Source: JAVBTT01 sp031550325 (GTDB lineage: Bacteria; Bacillota; Clostridia; Oscillospirales; UBA929). From it: a stretch of 15,326 nucleotides of DNA. The position numbers were made by a program, and so were the translations under genes. The stretch lies in contig JAVBOR010000037.1 of the NCBI GenBank assembly GCA_031550325.1, positions 1 through 15,326 on the forward strand, read 5' to 3'. Positions 6,630 to 14,067 of the stretch are shown here, one piece after another. The notes below the pieces were generated by a model. That model did not search any database. It worked only from the letters and a program-made list of their open reading frames with translations, and was not told the DNA's origin. Within the stretch, counting starts at the first letter, position 1. Every line of letters starts with the position of its first letter.

Positions 6630-7620
6630 GGCGGAACCTCTTGCCGCGCTCGGCGGCCTTTACGCTCTGCTTGAGCTCATACTGCTCGTAGGCAGCGACT
6701 ATGCGCTGCACCAGCACATGGCGAACGACGTCCCGGTTGGTCAGCTCGCACACGCTGACATCCTGCACGTCCTGCAGAATCTTCACGGCCTCTTTCAGGC
6801 CGCTGATCTTCCCTGTGGGCAGGTCAATCTGCGTGACGTCCCCGGTGATCACCATCTTTGAGCCGAAGCCAAGCCTTGTTAAAAACATCTTCATTTGCTC
6901 GCGCGAGGTGTTCTGCGCCTCGTCGAGAATGATAAAGCTGTCGTCCAGTGTCCTGCCGCGCATATATGCCAGCGGCGCGACCTCAATGTTGCCGCGCTCC
7001 AGATATTTCGTATAGGTTTCGTTGCCGAGCATGTCAAACAGCGCGTCGTACAGCGGGCGCAGATAGGGATCGACCTTGTTCTGCAAATCCCCCGGAAGAA
7101 ACCCGAGCTTCTCCCCCGCTTCCACCGCCGGCCGCGTCAGAATGATGCGGTTGACCTCTTTCTTGCGAAAGGCGGTGACCGCCATCGCCACGGCCAGATA
7201 CGTCTTTCCCGTGCCGGCCGGCCCGACGCCCACCGCAATGGTGTTTTTGGCAATGGCCGCCACATACTTCTTCTGCCCCAGCGTCTTGGGCTTTACGGGC
7301 TTGCCCTTGGCCGTGACACAAATGACGTCCTGCGAGAGTTCCGAGAGCTTCTCCTCGGCGCCCTCGTCAACAAGGCTCATGATATACCGCACATTTTGTT
7401 CGGTCAGCTGCTCTCCCCGGGACACCACGCTCAACATGCCCGCCAGCACCTTCATCGCCGCATACACAGCCTCAGGCTCGCCCGAAACCTTGAGCTCGTT
7501 GTCCCGGCTGAGCACCGTGACGCCAAGCTGCTCTTCGACAAGCTTCATATTGGCGTCAAAAGAGCCGTATAAGCCAATGATTTCCTCCATGCGGTCGACA
7601 TTCATCGTTTGTTCAATCAT
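6619..7620 (-). CDS. phoH: PhoH-like ATPase (PhoL type)
   Basis: Cytosolic P-loop ATPase of the PhoH/PhoL family, commonly encoded just before ybeY and thought to act with it in RNA metabolism. The 333-residue protein has a KH-like N-terminal region, Walker A GPAGTGKT near residue 133, the conserved LTRPAVEAGEKLGFLPGD segment, Walker B FIILDEAQNT near 229-238 and ITGDVTQIDLP further on. AGGAGG directly abuts an ATG at 7626 with no spacer, while the ATG two codons later at 7620 has a spacing of six, so I chose 7620. The C-terminal tail after about 300 is basic. The gene lies 15 bases after yqfD. Confidence 0.94.
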   Translation of the reverse strand: MIEQTMNVDRMEEIIGLYGSFDANMKLVEEQLGVTVLSRDNELKVSGEPEAVYAAMKVLAGMLSVVSRGEQLTEQNVRYIMSLVDEGAEEKLSELSQDVICVTAKGKPVKPKTLGQKKYVAAIAKNTIAVGVGPAGTGKTYLAVAMAVTAFRKKEVNRIILTRPAVEAGEKLGFLPGDLQNKVDPYLRPLYDALFDMLGNETYTKYLERGNIEVAPLAYMRGRTLDDSFIILDEAQNTSREQMKMFLTRLGFGSKMVITGDVTQIDLPTGKISGLKEAVKILQDVQDVSVCELTNRDVVRHVLVQRIVAAYEQYELKQSVKAAERGKRFRREP

Positions 7621-7635
7621 CGCCATCCTCCTGGC

Positions 7636-8826
7636 TTAATCAGATAGAGGGAGTTCCACAATTTGCCCGATTTCCTCAAGACATTCGGCAGTCAACCGCA
7701 CCGCGAGCAGTCCGTCGTACTGCGCCGCCGCCATGGTCATCTGGACCACTTCGCCGCGCTCGATCGAATCCCAAAGCCCCTTCTCAAGCGCCGTCCTCAG
7801 CCTTTGTTCGGTCTCGGCGGGATCAGCGATGCCGGGCGTCGGGACATACTCCCGATAGGTTTCGGTGACAAGCGCAATCGGCAGTATAACGCCGCCGGGC
7901 AGTTTGAGGGAAGCATACGAGATCATTTTATCACAGTTGTCAAATGGTGCGCTACCGTCCGAATACAAATTTACGCGCCAACCGGCAAATATGAGCGCGT
8001 TTCTCGTTTTTTCCTTCTGAGTATACTGCTTCTGCGTCGTCTCTAGCGGCGCGACGGCCGTAGTGTCACGCCAGGTGCGCGCCGTGACCTGCGCTTCCGC
8101 ATGGACAAAACGTGCGCCAACAACGTTGCTGTCCATGACCCCGCTGACCAGAAGCTGCCCGGCCTCAACAGTCTGCCCGGCCTGAACCTGCGGCGAGCCG
8201 TAAAAGGCGTTCAGCCCGACAATCAGGCCCGGCTTTTTAGCGACGACATTGCTCGGGGTATCCGCCGGAACGATGTCGGGCGGGAGCACCCGCTCCCTGA
8301 CAATCACCGTGGCGCGGCTGCCCTTGACGTTTACGGCGATCCAGTACAACGAGTCCAGCCTCAGGATCATCTCGTTTCTGATTCTTTCGATTTCGACGGC
8401 GTTGGAGGGCGTGCCTATTTTGACGCCGAGCTCGGAGAGATTCTGCAATATCAGTCCCTCGGACAGCGTCTTGTTCCCCTCCACCTCAAACTCCCAGATG
8501 AACTGACTCATGCAAAGCGCGACAACAAGAAAAACAGCCAGTCCCACAAACAGCGCCACGCGTTTTCTCATGCCGAACAGCGTAAACGGGACGCCCTCGG
8601 CCGAAATCCGCCTGACCGTGCAGCCCGCGGTCGCTGCCAGCTGCCTGATCTTCCCGTACCCCTGCGGGTAGACGGTCAGGCGCAATGTAGTCTCCCCGCT
8701 CTTGCGCGCGCCCCAGAACTGGATGTCGTTTTGCGCGCATAGGTTCAAAAAGCGCTCGGGAAATGCGCCCTCCAGCTCAATGTTCACCTTCCCGCGCAGC
8801 TGATTGATCAGCATAATCTGCTTCAT
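7636..8826 (-). CDS. yqfD: Sporulation protein YqfD
   Basis: Membrane protein of the YqfD/stage IV sporulation family; in Bacillus it is made in the mother cell under sigma-E and needed for efficient sporulation. The 396 residues show a soluble N-terminal region (about 1-87), one strong membrane helix (about 88-108) and a long extracytoplasmic part with a POTRA-like start (EFEVEGNKTLSEGLI...). The conserved VPADTPSNVVAKKPGLIVGLNAFYG region is present, without anything lost. The ATG at 8826 follows GGAGG by 9 bases. It is 30 bases after yqfC, the usual partner, and 15 bases before phoH, so a sporulation promoter upstream of yqfC could read into housekeeping genes. Confidence 0.93.
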   Translation of the reverse strand: MKQIMLINQLRGKVNIELEGAFPERFLNLCAQNDIQFWGARKSGETTLRLTVYPQGYGKIRQLAATAGCTVRRISAEGVPFTLFGMRKRVALFVGLAVFLVVALCMSQFIWEFEVEGNKTLSEGLILQNLSELGVKIGTPSNAVEIERIRNEMILRLDSLYWIAVNVKGSRATVIVRERVLPPDIVPADTPSNVVAKKPGLIVGLNAFYGSPQVQAGQTVEAGQLLVSGVMDSNVVGARFVHAEAQVTARTWRDTTAVAPLETTQKQYTQKEKTRNALIFAGWRVNLYSDGSAPFDNCDKMISYASLKLPGGVILPIALVTETYREYVPTPGIADPAETEQRLRTALEKGLWDSIERGEVVQMTMAAAQYDGLLAVRLTAECLEEIGQIVELPLSD

Positions 8827-8856
8827 CCAAAAACACCTCCTCTGCCCGGATTTGGC

Positions 8857-9126
8857 TCAGTATTCAAAATCCAGGCCAAAAATCAACCCTTCAATACGCA
8901 GTTCCGACGCATTCATGGCCTTGAGCACAAACCCCTGCCCACGCAGCTTAAGAATGACATGCCCGCCATTGATGTGAATTTCATTTGTCTCGTAAAGCAA
9001 TACGCCCTTATGGTTTTGGACATAAATGTCGCGACAGCCGCTGACTTCCACTTTGGGCAGACCAGCCACGATTTCCGCCGGCAAATCGAGCTTGCGCGCC
9101 ATTCGCTCCAAAAGGCCTTCCTTCAT
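8857..9126 (-). CDS. yqfC: Sporulation protein YqfC (YabP/YqfC family)
   Basis: Short protein of 89 residues in the YabP/YqfC family, sigma-E dependent in Bacillus and paired with YqfD; molecular activity unknown. It has the family pattern: an N-terminal helix MKEGLLERMARKLDLPAEIV, then PKVEVSGCRDIYVQNHKGVLLY, then a glycine-rich beta stretch ending in LIFGLDFEY. The frame stays open upstream to 9258 through repeat sequence, but the ATG at 9126 is preceded by GGGGAGAGG and fits the family length. No sigma-E promoter is convincing on this strand; a CATAAGTT string about 85 bases upstream, in the edge of repeat C, is the best candidate. Confidence 0.9.
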   Translation of the reverse strand: MKEGLLERMARKLDLPAEIVAGLPKVEVSGCRDIYVQNHKGVLLYETNEIHINGGHVILKLRGQGFVLKAMNASELRIEGLIFGLDFEY

Positions 9127-9220
9127 ACGCCTCTCCCCTCCATCTCCCTGCTGAGGCAAACACAGCTCCGCCCTGCATGGGCAGCCGACCGCGTTTCGCG
9201 GGCGGCCCTCTACAAAACTT

Positions 9221-9535
9221 ATGCTATCGCGGTCAAAAACTTGCCCGCGACAGCACAAGCTGTCAAAGAACCCTCGGTTCTTTTTGCTGTCAAGAACCTC
9301 CGGTTCTTTGACAAAACGGGGACAGGATCGCGTCTTTGTGAAGACGCGTAAAGAAACGCTTTCCCGGAGTGAATCCGTGAAAGCATTGTGTTTTCTATCT
9401 TTTTCGGTTTCCAGTCCAGCAAGGACCTGCCGGCTGCGCCGTCAGGCTCGACAGGAAACCAGAAAAAGGACGAAGACGCGGAGCTTTATTTGTTACGCCG
9501 ATGCTATCGCGGTCAAAAACTTGCCCGCGACAGCA
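9221..9535 (-). repeat. Repeat copy C, bracketed by 35-bp direct repeats
   Basis: A third copy of the hairpin array, in opposite orientation to B and more diverged. It fills most of the gap between yqfC and ylbJ. Identical 35-base sequences occur at 9221-9255 and 9501-9535. Each is itself an inverted repeat (TGCTATCGCGG/CCGCGACAGCA with one mismatch). Between them, read on the plus strand, are two AGAACC/GGTTCTTT hairpins, the AAACGGGGACAGG linker, CGCGTCTT-TGTG-AAGACGCG (9329-9348), the mismatch hairpin at 9358-9384 and a three-way-junction-like element at 9400-9467. The outer stem of that element (TTTTTCGGTTTCC with GGAAACCAGAAAAA) differs from copy B but pairs equally well. Confidence 0.88.
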
Positions 9536-9541
9536 TAGACT
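9512..9541 (+). promoter_or_regulatory. Sigma-E-like promoter of ylbJ
   Basis: GTCAAAAA (9512-9519), a 14-base spacer and CATAGACT (9534-9541) resemble the mother-cell sigma-E pattern (a GTCATATT-type -35 and a CATACACT-type -10). The expected start point would leave a leader of roughly 35-40 bases before the ATG at 9586. ylbJ is sigma-E dependent in Bacillus, which supports the call. Most of the promoter lies in the right-hand 35-base repeat. Confidence 0.38.
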
Positions 9542-9585
9542 TCTCTTATAAGCAACGGAAAGCGCTGTCGAGAGGGGGCTCGCCC

Positions 9586-10752
9586 ATGTTCAAACGCCTG
9601 TGGCTCCGCGATCTGCTGATCGCCGTCGTCTTGATCTTTGCCTTTATTGGCCTTCTGGTCAATCCCAAGGAGACGTCGAGCGCCGCGCAGCAGGGCATCT
9701 CCCTCTGCCTGGACGTCATCATTCCCTCCCTGTTCCCGTTTTTCGTGCTGAGCTCCCTGATCATCGAGCTGGGTTTCGCCGCCTATATCGGCAGGGCATT
9801 TGAAGGCATCATGCGGCCAGCGTTTAATGTGAGCGGCGCCTGCTCTACGGCGCTTGTCCTTGGCTTTTTGGGCGGTTATCCGGTTGGCGCAAAAACGGCG
9901 GTGGCGCTATACGAAAAAAAAATGTGCACCAAGGTTGAAACCGAGCGCCTGCTGGCCTTTTGCAACAACTCCGGACCGGCGTTTATCCTCGGCGCAGTCG
10001 GGGCAGGCATTCTGGGCTCATCCTCGGCGGGGTGGCTTCTGTATCTGACGCACACGGCTGCCTCGCTGACCGTCGGTCTGCTTTTCCGCTTTTACAAGCG
10101 CGGCTCTTCTCCCTCCGAGTCTGGCGTGCGGCAGCCCTACAGCGTCACACGCCTCAGCACGGCGTTCACGAGCTCGGTCGGTAACTCTTTTCAATCGGTG
10201 TTCGGCATCTGCGCGTTCGTCATCTTTTTCACCGTGATCATTCGTCTTTTATACATCACGGGCGTTTTGCCCGGCGCTGCCGAAGTGCTGGCGGGCATCC
10301 TGTCCCCGCTTCAGGTATCTCAGCAGTCGGTTTTAAACCTGCTCACAGGGCTGATCGAGATCACGTCCGGGCTGTTCAGCCTTCAGGGCAGCACGTCCCA
10401 GCTTCTGGCCGGCAAAATGGCCATGGCAGCGTTTATGCTCGGCTGGGCGGGGCTGTCGGTGCACTGCCAGGTGCTGAGCTTCATCGGAAAGAGCGGCCTT
10501 TCCTCCAGGACATACGTGCTGGGAAAACTGCTCCACGGCGTGATCTCGGCTGCCTACATTCTGGTCATTTACCGCGTCATGGACTTCAAGCGGCCGCTGT
10601 CCGTATATCTGGCGGAACAGGTTGAGGTCATCGCCCGCCTGAACTTTTGGGACACGCTGGGCATCACGATCAAGGTCGTGTGCGCCGTGGGTATGGGCTA
10701 CATCCTCGCTGCCATGATCATGGCGGCAAGACGGCATTGGCGGCGCGCATAG
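9586..10752 (+). CDS. ylbJ: Sporulation integral membrane protein YlbJ
   Basis: Polytopic membrane protein of 388 residues, in the nucleoside-recognition/Gate domain group; Bacillus YlbJ is a mother-cell protein needed for efficient sporulation, transported substrate unknown. Several hydrophobic segments are visible, beginning with LLIAVVLIFAFIGLLV near residues 9-24. The family motifs GFLGGYPVGAKTAVALYE and FCNNSGPAFILGAVGAGILGS are intact, and a second related pair lies in the C-terminal half. The frame runs upstream to 9388 through repeat C, but AGGGGG about 8 bases before the ATG at 9586 and the family length decide the start. It is transcribed away from yqfC. No clear terminator follows; the stop is TAG. 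Confidence 0.93.
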   Translation: MFKRLWLRDLLIAVVLIFAFIGLLVNPKETSSAAQQGISLCLDVIIPSLFPFFVLSSLIIELGFAAYIGRAFEGIMRPAFNVSGACSTALVLGFLGGYPVGAKTAVALYEKKMCTKVETERLLAFCNNSGPAFILGAVGAGILGSSSAGWLLYLTHTAASLTVGLLFRFYKRGSSPSESGVRQPYSVTRLSTAFTSSVGNSFQSVFGICAFVIFFTVIIRLLYITGVLPGAAEVLAGILSPLQVSQQSVLNLLTGLIEITSGLFSLQGSTSQLLAGKMAMAAFMLGWAGLSVHCQVLSFIGKSGLSSRTYVLGKLLHGVISAAYILVIYRVMDFKRPLSVYLAEQVEVIARLNFWDTLGITIKVVCAVGMGYILAAMIMAARRHWRRA

Positions 10753-10773
10753 CACGGAAAAAACTGGGAAATG

Positions 10774-10798
10774 TGTCCGGGGGTAGGGAAGACGGACA
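10774..10798. repeat. Short inverted repeat upstream of the HPr promoter
   Basis: TGTCCG (10774-10779) and CGGACA (10793-10798) form a 6-bp inverted repeat with a 13-base centre. It is followed by an A-run that ends just before the -35 box. It could be an operator or, together with the A-run, an upstream activating element. It is not a rightward terminator because no T-run follows. Confidence 0.3.
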
Positions 10799-10807
10799 AA
10801 AAAAGTG

Positions 10808-10836
10808 TTGACTTGTCGCGCACTGGTTGATATACT
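10808..10836 (+). promoter_or_regulatory. Strong sigma-A promoter of the HPr gene
   Basis: TTGACT at 10808-10813, an exact 17-base spacer and TATACT at 10831-10836 make a near-consensus vegetative promoter. It is preceded by an A-rich tract (about 10798-10804). The leader to the ATG at 10869 is about 26 bases and carries the ribosome binding site GAGGGGAG. Confidence 0.8.
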
Positions 10837-10868
10837 GAGACAGTAGATGGCAGAGGGGAGATGTTTTT

Positions 10869-11132
10869 ATGGTTTCGCGAGCCGTTGTTGTGAATAACCA
10901 GGTTGGATTGCATGCCCGCCCGGCAACTTTTTTCATACAAAAAGCCAATGAGTTTAAAAGCAGTATTTGGGTGGAAAAAGATGAGCGTCGTGTGAACGCG
11001 AAAAGTCTTTTGGGCGTCTTGTCTCTGGGCATTGTCAGAGGCACCACCGTGACCATTTCGGCCGACGGTGCTGATGATGAGGAAGCGGTCGCCGCGCTGG
11101 CAGACCTGATCTCCTCCAACTTTTCCGAGTAA
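10869..11132 (+). CDS. ptsH: HPr phosphocarrier protein
   Basis: Cytoplasmic phosphocarrier of the sugar phosphotransferase system, 87 residues, the usual HPr size. The catalytic histidine is His15 in GLHARPAT, so it is not a Crh-type protein, which would have glutamine there. Ser46 in NAKSLLGVLSLG is also present, the site used by HPr kinase in Firmicutes catabolite control. No other phosphotransferase gene is in the window. It has its own strong promoter and a terminator only 17 bases after the stop, so it is expressed largely as a single gene. HPr-family genes near uvrC are seen in other Clostridia. The symbol ptsH assumes it is the main HPr; a paralogue elsewhere is possible. Confidence 0.88.
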   Translation: MVSRAVVVNNQVGLHARPATFFIQKANEFKSSIWVEKDERRVNAKSLLGVLSLGIVRGTTVTISADGADDEEAVAALADLISSNFSE

Positions 11133-11148
11133 TATTTCCGTTCTCCAT

Positions 11149-11176
11149 GTGCCGCTCCGGCGGCACTTTTTGTTTT
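11149..11176 (+). terminator. Rho-independent terminator after HPr
   Basis: A perfect GTGCCGC/GCGGCAC stem (11149-11155 and 11160-11166) with a TCCG loop is followed by TTTTTGTTTT. It ends 17 bases before the uvrC ATG, so it should separate HPr from uvrC, or act as a partial read-through point. Confidence 0.88.
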
Positions 11177-11192
11177 CACGGGGGTTTTTTTC

Positions 11193-13001
11193 ATGTCTGA
11201 TCTGCGTGAAAAAGCGCGGTCGCTGCCGCTCAAGCCCGGCGTCTACTTAATGCTGGACAAAACCGGCCACGTCATTTATGTCGGCAAGGCCAAGGCGCTG
11301 CGCAACAGGGTCTCGTCTTATTTTCAAAGCGGCGCCGCCCACACCGAAAAGACAAGGCGCATGGTCTCCCATGTGGCCGATTTTGACACCATCATCGCCA
11401 CCAGTGAGTTTGAGGCGCTCGTGCTCGAGTGTAGCCTGATTAAGCGCCATCTTCCGAAATATAACATTCTGCTTAAGGATGGCAAGGGCTATCCCTACAT
11501 CTGCCTGCCCTCCGGCGAACCCTACCCGCGCTTTTCGGTGTTATACCGTGCTGAGCCGGGCGTGAAGACCTTTGGGCCATACGGTGGTCGAGGCCTGAGC
11601 TTTCAAGTCATTGCCGCGTTAAGCGCGGCTTTTCGCCTGCCCACCTGTGAGCACGTTTTTCCGCGCGACATCGGCAAGTTCAGGCCCTGTCTGCAGCACC
11701 ACCTGCATCGATGCGCCGCGCCTTGCGGCGGGGGCGTCTCCCCCGAGGCTTACGGCGAGCTTATCGCCCAGGCTGTCATGCTGCTTGAGGGAAAACAGCA
11801 CGCGCTGACAGACCAGCTCAGGCTGGAGATGGAGACCGCGGCGGAGGAACTCTTGTTTGAAAAGGCAGCGCACCTGCGCGACCGGCTCGAGGCCATCGAG
11901 GCGCTTGCCCGGCGGCAGATCGTGGTGGGCGGCGGCATGTCCGACACCGACGTCATTGGCTGCCACATGGGCAGCGCTCGGACCGGCATTGCCGTGCTGC
12001 ACTATATGAATGGGGACTTAATCAGCCGGGACATGGAGCATATTGGCGAGCCTGTCCCGCCCTCCGAAGCGATTTCGGCGTTTCTTCCGCAGTACTACCT
12101 GTCGCGCAGGCGCTGCCCGAAGGTGATTTTGGTTTCAGACACGGTTGAGGACAAGGCGCTGATAGAACAGCTTTTGCTGGATAAACTGGAGCAAAAGACT
12201 TCGATCTCCACGCCGAGGCGCGGAGACAGGGCCTCCCTGACTGCGCTAGCCGTGGCCAACGCCCGCGAGGAGGTTGACCGCGTGACCACCTATGAGGAAA
12301 AGCTTCGCCGCCTTCTGCTCGACCTGCAGAAGCTTTTGGCTCTCCCCGATCCGCCGCGCCGCATCGAGGCGGTCGACATCTCCAACACGGGCCAGGCCGA
12401 CCGCGTCGGCGCCATGACCTGCTTTGCCGACGGCAAGCCCTATAAAAAGGCCTACCGCCAGTTTCTCATCAAGGATGACGAGTACCACGACGATATGCAC
12501 GCCATGGAGGAAGTGCTGTCCAGGCGCTTTAAGCGGTTACTCGACCGTTCGGTCGGCTTCGAGGAGCCCCCCGATCTTTTGCTTGTCGACGGCGGCGCCA
12601 CACATGCGGCCATGGCCGCTCGCGTTGTGGCGCGCTACGAGCTCTCCATCCCCGTGTACGGCATGGTCAAGGATAGCCGACACCGAACGCGAGCGCTCGT
12701 GTCCGCCCAGGGGCTGGAGGTTTCGATGACCGCCACGCCCGCGCTGTTCGCGTTTGTCGGCCGCATGCAGGAGGAAACCCACCGCAGCGCCATAGAGTTT
12801 CACCGCAAGCGGCGCAGCCGGTTCGCGTCCTCGCTGGACGCCATTCCCGGCGTCGGCTTGACGCGGCGCAACGCGCTTTTGGCGCGGTTTAAGACGCTCA
12901 AGGCCATTGCGGCCAGCAGCGTTGAAACGCTCGGCGAGGTCGTGCCGCAATCCGTGGCGCGCGCCGTATTTGACCATTTTCATAAGGCCGGAAAGGACTG
13001 A
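11193..13001 (+). CDS. uvrC: UvrABC excinuclease subunit C
   Basis: Nuclease that makes both incisions in nucleotide excision repair once UvrA and UvrB have marked a lesion. The 602 residues have, in order: the GIY-YIG nuclease domain (GVY at 16-18, IYVGKA near 28-33); four cysteines at 152, 166, 174 and 178 in the pattern that binds a 4Fe-4S cluster in characterised UvrC; a UVR helix pair that contacts UvrB (about 195-235); the RNase H-like half with AVDISN, LLVDGG and KDSRHRTRAL carrying the acidic and His catalytic positions; and C-terminal helix-hairpin-helix motifs (IPGVGLTRRNALL). The ATG at 11193 has only a GGGGG run as ribosome binding site, and a terminator lies directly upstream, so expression may be low. 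The downstream gene starts 5 bases after the stop. Confidence 0.97.
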   Translation: MSDLREKARSLPLKPGVYLMLDKTGHVIYVGKAKALRNRVSSYFQSGAAHTEKTRRMVSHVADFDTIIATSEFEALVLECSLIKRHLPKYNILLKDGKGYPYICLPSGEPYPRFSVLYRAEPGVKTFGPYGGRGLSFQVIAALSAAFRLPTCEHVFPRDIGKFRPCLQHHLHRCAAPCGGGVSPEAYGELIAQAVMLLEGKQHALTDQLRLEMETAAEELLFEKAAHLRDRLEAIEALARRQIVVGGGMSDTDVIGCHMGSARTGIAVLHYMNGDLISRDMEHIGEPVPPSEAISAFLPQYYLSRRRCPKVILVSDTVEDKALIEQLLLDKLEQKTSISTPRRGDRASLTALAVANAREEVDRVTTYEEKLRRLLLDLQKLLALPDPPRRIEAVDISNTGQADRVGAMTCFADGKPYKKAYRQFLIKDDEYHDDMHAMEEVLSRRFKRLLDRSVGFEEPPDLLLVDGGATHAAMAARVVARYELSIPVYGMVKDSRHRTRALVSAQGLEVSMTATPALFAFVGRMQEETHRSAIEFHRKRRSRFASSLDAIPGVGLTRRNALLARFKTLKAIAASSVETLGEVVPQSVARAVFDHFHKAGKD

Positions 13002-13006
13002 AATCC

Positions 13007-13555
13007 ATGCGAATCATTGCCGGATCGGCGCGCGGGCGCAAACTCAAGCCTGTCCCGGGGGAGGCAACCCGCCCTACGACCGACCGCTCCAAGGAGTCCA
13101 TTTTTAACATTATTCAGTTTGACATTGAAGGGCGCGACGCGCTCGACCTTTTTGCGGGAAGCGGGCAGCTCGGCATCGAGGCGCTCAGCCGCGGCGCGTC
13201 GTCGTGCACGTTTGTCGACATGAACACGAAGGCCTGCGACGCCGTGCGCGAGAACCTGAGATCGTCCGAGTTCGAGGAAAATGCGACCGTTCGCCCCGGC
13301 GAGGCGCTGAGTTTTATCTCCTCGTGCCGGCGCAAATTTGACCTCATTTTTTTGGATCCGCCTTACAAGACGCCCCTGCTCAAGCGGTCGATCGAGAGCA
13401 TCGCGTCGTTTGACATTTGCTCGGTTGGTGGTATAATAGTGTGCGAATGCGACAAGGCGTTCGCGCTCCCCGACCTCCCCGCGCCGTACGCGTGGGGCCG
13501 CACGTATCTGTATGGGCACACCAAAGTCGTTCTGGCACACAGAGGAGAAGATTAA
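13007..13555 (+). CDS. rsmD: 16S rRNA (guanine-966-N2)-methyltransferase RsmD
   Basis: SAM-dependent methyltransferase for G966 (E. coli numbering) of 16S rRNA. The 182 residues begin with the typical MRIIAGSARGRKLKP and RPTTDRSKESIFNII, followed by the SAM-binding motif DLFAGSGQLGIEALSRGA near 47-64 and the catalytic DPPY near 117-120. Length is normal. The ATG at 13007 follows uvrC by 5 bases with AAAGGA upstream, and coaD follows within 2 bases, so the three genes form one transcription unit. The rsmD-coaD pair is conserved in Firmicutes (ylbH-ylbI in Bacillus). Confidence 0.95.
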   Translation: MRIIAGSARGRKLKPVPGEATRPTTDRSKESIFNIIQFDIEGRDALDLFAGSGQLGIEALSRGASSCTFVDMNTKACDAVRENLRSSEFEENATVRPGEALSFISSCRRKFDLIFLDPPYKTPLLKRSIESIASFDICSVGGIIVCECDKAFALPDLPAPYAWGRTYLYGHTKVVLAHRGED

Positions 13556-13557
13556 AC

Positions 13558-14043
13558 TTGAAAACCGCCATCTGCCCCGGCAGCTTTGACCCTGTTACGC
13601 TTGGCCACCTGGATATCATCGAACGCACCTCCCGCATCTTTGACCGCGTGATTGTGGCTGTGATGCTCAACCAGAGAAAAAAGAGCTGGTTTACGGCTGA
13701 GGAGCGCGTCAACATGCTGAGCAAGGCCACCTGCCACCTCTCCAATGTCGTCGTTGACGCCTCTGATCAGCTTTTGGCCCAATACGCGGCGGAAAAGGGC
13801 GCGGTTGTAGTCGTCAAGGGTCTCAGGGCAGTATCCGACTTTGAGCATGAGTTTCAAATGGCGTTGATCAACCGCAAGCTGAACCCCAATCTGGACACTG
13901 TTTTTTTGACCGCCAGTGAGAGCTTTCAATATCTGAGCTCCAGCGTCGTTAAAGAGGTCGGCTCAATGGGCGGAGATATTTCTGAGTTTGTTCCGCATGT
14001 AATTTTGGAGGACGTTGCGAGAAAAACTCTTTCCGCGCACTAA
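13558..14043 (+). CDS. coaD: Phosphopantetheine adenylyltransferase
   Basis: Catalyses ATP plus 4'-phosphopantetheine to dephospho-CoA, the penultimate step of coenzyme A synthesis. The 161 residues show the nucleotidyltransferase signature TLGH at 14-17 (PGSFDPVTLGHLDII) and the C-terminal YLSSSVVKEV motif. The start is a TTG at 13558: GGAG lies about 10 bases upstream, the first codons match the family (KTAICPGSFDP), and the length is as expected. A longer frame from 13417 would overlap rsmD heavily and add 47 Arg/Pro-rich residues with no family match. A TTG start may hold expression down. A coiled-coil gene follows after 24 bases. Confidence 0.95.
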   Translation: MKTAICPGSFDPVTLGHLDIIERTSRIFDRVIVAVMLNQRKKSWFTAEERVNMLSKATCHLSNVVVDASDQLLAQYAAEKGAVVVVKGLRAVSDFEHEFQMALINRKLNPNLDTVFLTASESFQYLSSSVVKEVGSMGGDISEFVPHVILEDVARKTLSAH

Positions 14044-14067
14044 TAAGAAATATGAGGGGGAGTAACT

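Noticed and set aside
9388..9585. N-terminal extension of YlbJ
   Set aside because: These 66 codons are repeat C read in frame; the ATG at 9586 has a ribosome binding site and matches the family start.
9127..9585. Insertion sequence between yqfC and ylbJ
   Set aside because: No transposase-like frame is present; the bracketed region is only about 315 bases of hairpins, so at most a non-autonomous element.
10774..10798. Terminator of ylbJ
   Set aside because: The inverted repeat is followed by an A-run, not a T-run, on the transcribed strand, and its stem is only six pairs.
11133..11192. Riboswitch or leader regulator upstream of uvrC
   Set aside because: The only structure is a simple terminator hairpin; the 60-base gap has no room for a ligand-binding domain.
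13417..13557. Longer CoaD start overlapping rsmD
   Set aside because: It adds an Arg/Pro-rich stretch not found in the family; the TTG at 13558 has a ribosome site and gives the normal 161 residues.
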